A DNA stretch of 20,512 nucleotides from a virus. Shown here in pieces: positions 15,372-20,512 of the stretch. The notes under the pieces were generated by a model, which was not told the DNA's origin, made no database searches, and was given only the letters and a program-made list of their open reading frames with translations. The stretch covers positions 1 through 20,512 of the IMG/VR virus record IMGVR_UViG_3300021185_002245; one strand, given 5' to 3'. Each line of letters begins with the position of its first letter. The stretch's first letter is position 1. A program made the translations under genes and the position numbers.

Positions 15372-15830
15372 CTATTCTATTCCTGCTTTTTGTTTATCTT
15401 TTTCGTTAGAAGCTTTTAATACTGCTCCTGCTTTCTTTACAAAATCTAATTGAGATATATCTATTCCTCCTCCTGCACCGATGTTCATCTGGTTAGCTAT
15501 CGAATTTGCTACATTCTGTCTTGGAGTACCGTTTACTTGAGGTACGCCTCCTATTGCATTATTTGCGTTTCCAGAAAATATAGTTTTATATTCTTCGTTT
15601 GTCATGTTGTTTCTAGTCATCTGTAGCATTTCATCTAAAGATGTTTTACCCATCACCGGATTGGTTGGTGAAGGCTTTTGAGTTTCTACCTGAATAGTCT
15701 TAGTAGGTGTTGCCAATGTGTTTGGCGCACTTGCTGCTTTTACTGCTTCGTTCATTACTTCTTGTAACTCTTCCTTCACAGCTGATCTGACTTCTTCACG
15801 TATAATTTTTCGTAATTGATCTAGTTTCAT
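15372..15830 (-). CDS. Small helical, partly disordered phage protein (152 residues), unrecognised
   Basis: I do not recognise a family. The first 30 residues (LDQLRKIIREEVRSAVKEEL, then QEVMNEAVKAA) form a highly charged amphipathic helix; KLxxxIREEL-like N-termini recur on small proteins of marine T4-like phages. Residues about 35-65 are rich in Pro, Thr and Gln and are probably disordered. After that come NMTNEEYKTIFSG, a Gly-rich GAGGGIDISQLDF, and a Lys-rich tail. No membrane segment or catalytic motif is visible. Lying between an unrecognised 277-residue protein and gp25, it could be an assembly chaperone, a small hub-associated protein or a scaffold. The start is preceded by a 17-base gap containing TATTTATT, one base off the candidate late-promoter octamer. 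Confidence 0.68.
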   Translation of the reverse strand: MKLDQLRKIIREEVRSAVKEELQEVMNEAVKAASAPNTLATPTKTIQVETQKPSPTNPVMGKTSLDEMLQMTRNNMTNEEYKTIFSGNANNAIGGVPQVNGTPRQNVANSIANQMNIGAGGGIDISQLDFVKKAGAVLKASNEKDKQKAGIE

Positions 15831-15833
15831 ATT

Positions 15834-15841
15834 AATAAATA
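15834..15841 (-). promoter_or_regulatory. Weak variant of candidate late-promoter octamer (TATTTATT)
   Basis: The minus strand reads TATTTATT only 3 bases upstream of the ATG at 15830. It differs from the four exact copies by one base, and its spacing to the start codon is much shorter. It may be coincidental AT-richness in a 17-base gap. Confidence 0.15.
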
Positions 15842-15847
15842 GTTAGT

Positions 15848-16681
15848 TTATGGAAGTTGATTGTTAATTCTGAATTTTATTTCGTCTATTAGTACTTTTG
15901 TTGAAGAACTGAAAGAGGATGGTCCTCTCATAAGTACAACTCCGGTAGCGCTTTCAACTTGTGCGTACCTTCTTTTTGCTACACTTAATGATGTTTCTTC
16001 GTCATCTTTTATTACTATCGTATAGTCTTTATAGAAGTACCTAAGGGTACCGTCTAAGTCTGTAGTACTTGTTCCTAGTAGACCTGCGTTAGAGGGTAAA
16101 TTGTCGATTGAATCAAGCAACCTCTTCTTTTCATCTTCAGGTAAAGCATCTACACAGGAGAATAGTTTAATATCTATACTCTCTAGTTTTTGTTTTATTG
16201 GTTCAAGCCCATCAAAGCTAATACTTGTTAAATCTTTAATAGCTTGTTGATCTTTAGCTAGCAAATCTACTATTTGACATGCTAAGTTTAATAGTTGTGC
16301 GAACCTATTTTGAGCACCTACTGATATAGAAAAGATAACACCTCCAGCTGGACCTGGTGGTATACCTATGGTACCCGGTAGGGACATTAACTCCAATACT
16401 AGTACGGTTGCTTTTCCTGCTTTAATAGGAGGATCTAATATATCTGCAAACTTCTTTATAGGTTCTATTTTCTTTTCTAACCCGTTTAACATATTAACTA
16501 AACTATCTCTTAAAGCTAGTAGTTTTTCTATTTCTTCAACAGGAGGACATACCTGTCCCATTAGACGTTCTATTATCTTATTTACCTCTTCATAAATTTT
16601 AGCTATAATAAAAGCTTCTAGTTTTGCTAAATACTTAGCTATAAAGAGGGCGAGATTCGATGGAGGTATACTACATGGCAT
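15848..16681 (-). CDS. Conserved phage protein next to gp5 (277 residues), unrecognised
   Basis: No named family is recognised. The N-terminal half is helical (LALFIAKYLAKLEAFIIAKI, IYEEVNKIIERLMG) and contains CPPVEEIEKLLALRDSLVNM. A Pro/Gly-rich hydrophobic stretch follows near 103-118 (LPGTIGIPPGPAGGVI). The second half is acidic and ends in a beta segment, FKIDE-like IDEIKFRINNQLP. Cysteines at about 3, 45, 135 and 174 are scattered, not clustered as in a metal site. The stretch near 100-125 is hydrophobic but Pro-rich, so a true membrane helix is doubtful. The gene overlaps the gp5-like gene by one base (TAATG) and therefore is coupled to it. A hub or tail-tube-associated role is inferred from that position alone. 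Confidence 0.7.
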   Translation of the reverse strand: MPCSIPPSNLALFIAKYLAKLEAFIIAKIYEEVNKIIERLMGQVCPPVEEIEKLLALRDSLVNMLNGLEKKIEPIKKFADILDPPIKAGKATVLVLELMSLPGTIGIPPGPAGGVIFSISVGAQNRFAQLLNLACQIVDLLAKDQQAIKDLTSISFDGLEPIKQKLESIDIKLFSCVDALPEDEKKRLLDSIDNLPSNAGLLGTSTTDLDGTLRYFYKDYTIVIKDDEETSLSVAKRRYAQVESATGVVLMRGPSSFSSSTKVLIDEIKFRINNQLP

Positions 16682-17856
16682 TATTCTACGAAAGTTTTAT
16701 TAGATTTTAATGTACTTTTACCTTTAGGGTTGAGTTGTCTTTTGAGTTGATTTATAACTATTTCTGCTGATGCTCCTCTCAGGTTTATTGTTGGTATAGG
16801 TTCTCCTTTAATAGTCTTAGCTTTACCCATAGCTTTAGATAAGGCTATCAATTGATCTAATACATCTTGTAAGAATGCTTCCATTCTATGTCCTAGTACA
16901 ACAGGTTGTTTGTTAGCACCTGAATTTGCTCTAGCTTGTCTACCTAAATAAATCTTATCTGCATCAAAGCACATATAATCATCGGCGTCTATGTGAGCTG
17001 ATTTAGAGTTTAAACCTATAGATTCAGCACTTGATATAAGTATGTCACTTTTCTTAGCATTTAAAGTGAGTCTGTCTGAGTTAAGTAGTAGTTGAGAGCC
17101 TTGATAATTTATCGGGTTGTCTGGTTTTTCATCGTATGTATCTCTCTTATTACTAGCTAAGGTAAGAGGTATCATATGGTTAGAGGTTAAGTATATAGAA
17201 GTAGCATCTTCATTTATGTCTTCCATAATACTAGTAAAGCCTCCTTCGACTTCTCTTTGTCCGTTCCTCAGTACTGTTATAGGTTTATTTTTATTTGTAT
17301 CGTCAGTCCAGGTACTCTTTTCTGATAATCCGCCTGAGAATCGTAGTGATTGTCCTAGTCTACCTTCTATTATATGGTCACCAGGAAGCGGTTGTAGGGG
17401 TGCTAAGCTGCTTTGTTCATCTATACCTTCACCTATGTTCACTCCTTTGCTTCCTGTAGTAGGAGGTAGAGCATTATGATGGGTGTGGTTATAAATAGAA
17501 ACTACTGTTTGGTAGTATACCTTACCTCTTGATGACTGGTTTTCTACGTTAAAGCTTGGACCTATCGTTAGAATTACCACTTCATTCTTTAGTGGATAAA
17601 GGTTACTATTTCTACGAAGAGGTACAGCTATTCCTGCATACTCTTCTTCATCTACCTCTTCACTTGATGACCCCCTAACTCCTAATGTAGTGTATTTTAT
17701 TAAACCTATACTGTCACTATACCCGTATTTAGCATACTCTGGATGTTTATCATCTAGAATAATATCTACAACTCTACCAATAAACTCTTCGTTAGTATCG
17801 GTATTTATTGAAGTCGTAGATGTTCTACGTTTTATACTACTGTGGTTTAGGCTCAT
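16681..17856 (-). CDS. 5: Baseplate hub protein gp5-like, without lysozyme domain
   Basis: This 391-residue protein resembles the gp5 of marine T4-like phages. The N-terminal OB-fold-like region (about 24-130) begins FIGRVVDIILDDKHPEYAKY, continues IGLIKYTTLG and YPLKNEVVILTIG, and ends VVSIYNHTHHNALP. After it come DHIIEGRLGQSLRFSGG (about 159-175), PITVLRNGQ, and a DATSIYLTSNHM segment. The region about 255-310 has short repeating strands (LLLNSDRLTLNAKKSDILIS, YMCFDADKIYLG) that suggest the beta-helix needle. T4 gp5 carries a lysozyme domain between these parts; no such sequence is visible here, so cell-wall cutting must come from elsewhere. It overlaps the preceding gene by an ATGA junction (17853-17856). 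Confidence 0.83.
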   Translation of the reverse strand: MSLNHSSIKRRTSTTSINTDTNEEFIGRVVDIILDDKHPEYAKYGYSDSIGLIKYTTLGVRGSSSEEVDEEEYAGIAVPLRRNSNLYPLKNEVVILTIGPSFNVENQSSRGKVYYQTVVSIYNHTHHNALPPTTGSKGVNIGEGIDEQSSLAPLQPLPGDHIIEGRLGQSLRFSGGLSEKSTWTDDTNKNKPITVLRNGQREVEGGFTSIMEDINEDATSIYLTSNHMIPLTLASNKRDTYDEKPDNPINYQGSQLLLNSDRLTLNAKKSDILISSAESIGLNSKSAHIDADDYMCFDADKIYLGRQARANSGANKQPVVLGHRMEAFLQDVLDQLIALSKAMGKAKTIKGEPIPTINLRGASAEIVINQLKRQLNPKGKSTLKSNKTFVE

Positions 17857-18218
17857 TCTTCTTTATCTTCTTCGGATATGTTCTTAACTTCTTCCTGTAC
17901 GTTCTCGCTTTCTTCTAATAAGTCTTGTAATGATTCAAAATCAAATATTTCAGATCCATCTCCTTTAGCTTGTATAGCTTCTATTCTCTGGATTACTGTT
18001 GCTAGTTTAATTAAGTGTTCATCATTCTTAACTCCTATTTCCATATACTCTTTAATCATAGGAACAATAAGAGTAGCGTCTCCTATGTTCTCTATCAGAG
18101 GCTTTAACTCACCGATCAATGCTTTTACCTGTGTTTTGGTCTCTCTTGAATTGTCATATATTTCACCAAATAGGTCAGATAGTGATTTACCTTTAAATAT
18201 TTCTTTACTACTGTCCAT
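17853..18218 (-). CDS. Small acidic helical protein before gp5 (121 residues), unrecognised
   Basis: No family is recognised. The protein is almost entirely helix-forming (LSDLFGEIYDNSRETKTQVK, then ALIGELKPLIENIGDATLIV), and its last 35 residues are strongly acidic (LLEESENVQEEVKNISEEDK). No cysteine, signal peptide or membrane segment is visible. The ATG at 18218 follows a 25-base gap with a TATTTATA element, and the stop overlaps the gp5 start, so it is probably the first gene of the baseplate transcript. Small acidic proteins in this position often act as assembly factors or chaperones, but nothing here proves that. Confidence 0.72.
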   Translation of the reverse strand: MDSSKEIFKGKSLSDLFGEIYDNSRETKTQVKALIGELKPLIENIGDATLIVPMIKEYMEIGVKNDEHLIKLATVIQRIEAIQAKGDGSEIFDFESLQDLLEESENVQEEVKNISEEDKEE

Positions 18219-18232
18219 AATAAGTCTTTACT

Positions 18233-18240
18233 TATAAATA
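18233..18240 (-). promoter_or_regulatory. Candidate late-promoter octamer TATTTATA (baseplate operon)
   Basis: The minus strand reads TATTTATAAG, 14 bases upstream of the ATG at 18218 and immediately after the stop of the gp55-like sigma gene. It is the same octamer as at 635-642, 5059-5066 and 6867-6874. It is well placed to start the transcript running from the small acidic protein through gp5, gp25 and gp6. Confidence 0.5.
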
Positions 18241-18243
18241 GAT

Positions 18244-18948
18244 TTAAAGTACTTTTGTACGAATCATTCCCACTTTATTATAGGTATCATGTAAAAGGTA
18301 GAATTCTTCTTTAAGTTTATTTACAACTTTAGTTAAGTGAGGCGTCTCACAATCTGTCATCTCCCTAATATAAATGTACAGTGCTTTCTTTTTAAATATA
18401 TCTAAATCCTGTCTTGTCTTAAATATAGTAAGTATTGCATCTGCGATACGTTTTTCATTATCTTTTGGAAATAACTCATCTAGATCTTCATATGTGTTTT
18501 CAACATATATATCTAAGAACTGACCTAATGTAATAGCATGTTCTTCGTCAACTTGCATCTTGGTTTCATACCCGTCATACATTTCGTCAAAGGTACCTAT
18601 CTTTTTAAGGTTCTTGTAGTTTTTATTGTTGTAGTTGATTAACCACCTTTTTACTATAGTTCCGAAGTAAGAGTAAGCTTTGGCTCCGTTAGTAGGGTCA
18701 AACTTCATTATCTTTTCTTCTAATAACATAGAAACAATTTCATGCTTCAAGTCTTCTATCTTATCCACATCTGTGTAATAGAACTTAAAAGTATGTATAA
18801 TGTTCTCTGCTAACTTGTAAAATGGGTAATATATATGCTCTGTAAAGATGGAGTTCCTATATCGGTTATCTTCTGAGGTGTTATATCTTACTATGTATTC
18901 TTCGGTTTCTTTTGTAAAGTAATTAGCTTTGCTTTTCTTTCTTGCCAT
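18244..18948 (-). CDS. 55: Late-transcription sigma factor gp55-like
   Basis: This 234-residue protein looks like the gp55 group of divergent sigma-70 proteins. The core is at about 60-125: the helical TDVDKIEDLKHEIVSMLLEE, then KFDPTNGAKAYSYFGTIVKR and WLINYNNKNYKNLKK. This is the FDP..G.KAYSYF..I.KR..I pattern of sigma region 2 in T4-like late sigma factors. gp55 directs host RNA polymerase to late promoters with only a -10-like element. T4 gp55 (185 residues) ends in a hydrophobic SLDFLYE tail that binds the sliding clamp. Here the C-terminus is longer and ends MIRTKVL, with no such tail visible. The gene overlaps the upstream membrane-protein gene by 26 bases. Its likely targets are the TATTTATA elements found in this window. 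Confidence 0.82.
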   Translation of the reverse strand: MARKKSKANYFTKETEEYIVRYNTSEDNRYRNSIFTEHIYYPFYKLAENIIHTFKFYYTDVDKIEDLKHEIVSMLLEEKIMKFDPTNGAKAYSYFGTIVKRWLINYNNKNYKNLKKIGTFDEMYDGYETKMQVDEEHAITLGQFLDIYVENTYEDLDELFPKDNEKRIADAILTIFKTRQDLDIFKKKALYIYIREMTDCETPHLTKVVNKLKEEFYLLHDTYNKVGMIRTKVL

Positions 18949-19243
18949 AATTTTGAGGGAGCATATATCGGTTTAGCTCTTTTTGCACATTTTGCATTTG
19001 TTTAAAAAAATAACCGACCTCATCATCTGACTTGAAAACCCCACGTTCATCGAGTTTGTTAAGGTGCTTTTGTGATTTACCTATTAAATCTGATATATTC
19101 TGTAAATATTTTGTTTGATCTACAGCAATATCTTCGTATTTCTCTAATTTTACTAATAGGTTTCTAATAATATAAGAAAAAATAAGCGTGGTAGCAACTA
19201 TAATTGTAACTATTATATAAAAAGTTGTAGGATTGATGTTCAT
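18923..19243 (-). CDS. Small membrane-anchored coiled-coil protein (106 residues)
   Basis: No family name is recognised. One membrane helix is clear at about 7-26 (FYIIVTIIVATTLIFSYIIR). It is followed by positive residues (RNLLVKLEK), suggesting that the C-terminal part faces the cytoplasm. Residues 35-105 are charged and helical, with SQKHLNKLDERGVFKSDDEV and GYFFKQMQNVQKELNRYM. The SDDEVGYFF..M block resembles a conserved piece of small proteins in marine T4-like phages, but I cannot confirm this without a search. The gene starts 1 base after the HD-domain gene stop and overlaps the gp55 start by 26 bases, so it shares their transcript. The function is unknown; anchoring a complex to the inner membrane is possible. 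Confidence 0.75.
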   Translation of the reverse strand: MNINPTTFYIIVTIIVATTLIFSYIIRNLLVKLEKYEDIAVDQTKYLQNISDLIGKSQKHLNKLDERGVFKSDDEVGYFFKQMQNVQKELNRYMLPQNYGKKEKQS

Positions 19244-19244
19244 T

Positions 19245-19976
19245 TTAAATATTTTTAAGTAAATTAGAGAGTCCTGCTGAGGAGTTTACTCTTTTACCTG
19301 TTGATGAATTAGTTTTCTTAGTTTTAGGTTGTGAATTACCTCCTTTATTCTTCCACATATCGTATTCTACCTTAGAAGCTAAGAAGTCTGCTGTATGTAA
19401 TACTGATATTAAAGCTGTTTTCTGTCTAGATGATTCAACATGACTAAAGAAATACGCTTCATTAGCTTTATCAAATACTCCATCATGACATCTAATACCT
19501 AAAAACTCTTTCTGATCTACTTTTATTCCAAACTTCTGTAAAATATATAAAGATCTATCTGGGATAAGCATAAAATCTAGATCTGGATTAAAAGTATACA
19601 TTTCTGATAGCTTATCTTGTCTCCATTTATCAGTCTGAGGTATATAATTTGGTTTATCTCCGTCTCCTATTTTACCTAAATCATGAAATAGTGCAGAAAA
19701 TACTAATTGTTCTTCCGAATAATCTACTGTTCCACCCATTTTTATGTATAATCTATGTTGTTCTACCGCATATTGTACGACTCTATTAACATGATCTACA
19801 TAACCTCCGGGAAAAGCATTATGATACCAAGTCTTTCCACTAGCAGGAGCCATCATATAAGTTTCTTGCATATGGTGAAGCATAGATTTAATACCATCGG
19901 TCCTATCACCAATGTAAGTATCTACTATTTTAAGGTGTTTTTCGTAGTTTTTTGATATTTGTTCTGCATTTAACAT
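19245..19976 (-). CDS. HD-domain metal-dependent phosphohydrolase
   Basis: This 243-residue protein carries the HD-superfamily signature in order: His62 in FPGGYVDHVNRV, His98-Asp99 in LFHDLGK, a His164-Asp165 in IRCHDG, and Asp197 in LHTADFLASKVE. The spacing and the GG-x-x-x-H first motif resemble the HD part of YhaM-type enzymes and related phage HD proteins. These enzymes cleave phosphodiester or phosphomonoester bonds of nucleotides or RNA using divalent metal ions. The substrate cannot be told here: dNTPs, cyclic nucleotides, (p)ppGpp or RNA 3' ends are all possible. The last 35 residues (GNSQPKTKKTNSSTGKRVNS) form a basic Ser/Thr/Lys-rich tail that is probably disordered. It is the first gene after the AT-rich spacer and may start the transcript that includes gp55. 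The start is the ATG at 19976. Confidence 0.85.
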   Translation of the reverse strand: MLNAEQISKNYEKHLKIVDTYIGDRTDGIKSMLHHMQETYMMAPASGKTWYHNAFPGGYVDHVNRVVQYAVEQHRLYIKMGGTVDYSEEQLVFSALFHDLGKIGDGDKPNYIPQTDKWRQDKLSEMYTFNPDLDFMLIPDRSLYILQKFGIKVDQKEFLGIRCHDGVFDKANEAYFFSHVESSRQKTALISVLHTADFLASKVEYDMWKNKGGNSQPKTKKTNSSTGKRVNSSAGLSNLLKNI

Positions 19977-20136
19977 AGATAACCGTTTTAAATTATTATT
20001 ATTATTTATTTTAGTATATAAATTATTATATTATTTTTATATTATATTTAATTATATATATTTTTTATTATATCTTATTAACTTTATTATATAACATATA
20101 TTAAGATATTAAATCTAAGGCAGACTTCCAACTGTT
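19977..20136. promoter_or_regulatory. Extremely AT-rich spacer, probable promoter region
   Basis: This is the only sizeable non-coding stretch. Of the 120 bases at 19981-20100, I count only seven G or C. It separates the septoil-knot-type gene from the HD-gp55 transcript and is the natural place for a promoter reading left. No exact TATTTATA is seen on the minus strand; AATTTATA occurs at 20017-20024 but is weak evidence in such sequence. No Bacteroidota TTTG / TAnnTTTG promoter is visible. A short stem (AAGTCT/AGATTT, minus strand, about 20111-20127) lacks a proper U-tract, so I do not call a terminator. Confidence 0.4.
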
Positions 20137-20505
20137 TTAATGAAAAAGTTTCTTTTTTTCCGAATTTCTCCATTTAGCATCGGTTTTATAAGGAGAATAG
20201 TAAATTTTAACGTCTGAATCCGATCTATATTTAACAAAATGTATTATTTTATCGCTTTCGAACTCATAATCAACAAAATACCACCTTCCTTCGTTTCCTT
20301 TAGCATCAAACTGGTATGTAGCTTTAAATACTATTAAGTCGGCATCTGTTCTATGTTTAGTAACAAATACCTTTACATCCGCTTCAACCCTCTGCTCAGT
20401 AATGAAAATAGATTGGGCTTGTAGGGGAAAGGTGAGGGTGAGTAAAATACCGTAGGCCGCCGCGCGAAACGCGCGCAAGTTGCCGCGAAGATTTATATCT
20501 AACAT
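20137..20505 (-). CDS. DUF6150/septoil-knot-type repeat protein with signal-like N-terminus
   Basis: This 122-residue frame has about six repeats of 11-18 residues following [F/Y]xxxxRx[E/D/S][A/S]D[V/L]x[V/I]: IFITEQRVEADVKV, FVTKHRTDADLIV, FKATYQFDAKG, WYFVDYEFESDKII, HFVKYRSDSDVKI and YYSPYKTDAKW. This pattern fits the DUF6150 family of Bacteroidota, named for a predicted 7(1) septoil knot. Before the repeats is a signal-like segment (basic LRAFR, hydrophobic AAAYGILLTLTF, then PLQAQS), so export is plausible. The start is uncertain. ATG 20505 is used here, but the frame is open to the window edge, and an in-frame TTG within GNLR could also serve. The first 25 codons are far more GC-rich than the rest of the window, suggesting recent acquisition or an assembly join. 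The function is unknown. Confidence 0.72.
   Translation of the reverse strand: MLDINLRGNLRAFRAAAYGILLTLTFPLQAQSIFITEQRVEADVKVFVTKHRTDADLIVFKATYQFDAKGNEGRWYFVDYEFESDKIIHFVKYRSDSDVKIYYSPYKTDAKWRNSEKKKLFH
20461..20475. repeat. GC-rich perfect inverted repeat (6-bp stem, AAA loop)
   Basis: The plus strand reads CGCGCG-AAA-CGCGCG: a perfect 6-base-pair stem with a three-base loop. It lies inside the 5' coding part of the septoil-knot-type gene, within a 70-base block where I count 43 G/C. There is no U-run on either side, so it is not a standard terminator. It could affect translation initiation or be incidental. Confidence 0.5.
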
Positions 20506-20512
20506 GTTCCGA

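Noticed and set aside
16300-16380. Membrane helix in the 277-residue protein (LPGTIGIPPGPAGGVI region)
   Set aside because: The stretch is hydrophobic but broken by several Pro and Gly residues, so a membrane helix is unlikely.
20111-20127. Short stem AAGTCT/AGATTT after the right-edge gene as a terminator
   Set aside because: It has only six pairs including a G-U pair, and is followed by mixed A/U rather than a U-run.
20461-20475. GC-rich hairpin as an intrinsic terminator
   Set aside because: It lies inside a coding frame and has no U-tract on either strand.

Overview
The window looks like the late structural region of a T4-like, contractile-tailed phage (Caudoviricetes). It probably infects a member of the Bacteroidota. 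Every gene I can support lies on the minus strand, tightly packed, with stop and start codons overlapping or a few bases apart. The T4-like placement rests on a GPW/gp25-like baseplate protein directly followed by a gp6-like baseplate wedge protein, a gp5-like baseplate hub protein of the type seen in marine T4-like phages, and a gp55-like late sigma factor. The Bacteroidota host is an inference. It rests on a BACON-type domain, flavobacterial-style Ig-like modules, a GIGTT-type fibre motif, the near absence of Shine-Dalgarno sequences, and a DUF6150/septoil-knot-type protein at the right edge.

Reading in the direction of transcription (right to left): at the right edge is a small, apparently secreted 13-residue-repeat protein (20137-20505, possibly open at the edge) whose 5' part is strikingly GC-rich. 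A 160-base, extremely AT-rich spacer follows. Next comes a regulatory block: an HD-domain phosphohydrolase (19245-19976), a small membrane-anchored protein (18923-19243) and the gp55-like late sigma factor (18244-18948). The baseplate block follows: a small acidic protein, the gp5-like hub, two unrecognised proteins, gp25 and gp6 (13143-18218).

The left 13 kb encodes peripheral baseplate, adhesin and fibre proteins. These are a DNRLRE-like beta-sandwich protein, an alanine-rich coiled-coil protein, and a 1384-residue multidomain protein ending in Ig-like, BACON and Hint (intein-like) domains. They are followed by a 590-residue and a 219-residue structural protein, a pair of paralogous 340/348-residue proteins, a collar-type fibre with a histidine-rich tip, and a second fibre gene that runs off the left edge and has a matching N-terminal anchor.

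The most interesting signals are two. The first is the C-terminal Hint domain on the 1384-residue virion protein, which has cleavage residues at both ends but an Ile where a splicing nucleophile should be. The second is an exact TATTTATA octamer on the coding strand in each of the four intergenic gaps of 25-41 bases. This is a candidate late-promoter element for the gp55-like sigma encoded in the same window. No tRNA, rRNA, CRISPR array, transposon or convincing intrinsic terminator was seen. Apart from the 160-base spacer there is no sizeable non-coding stretch.
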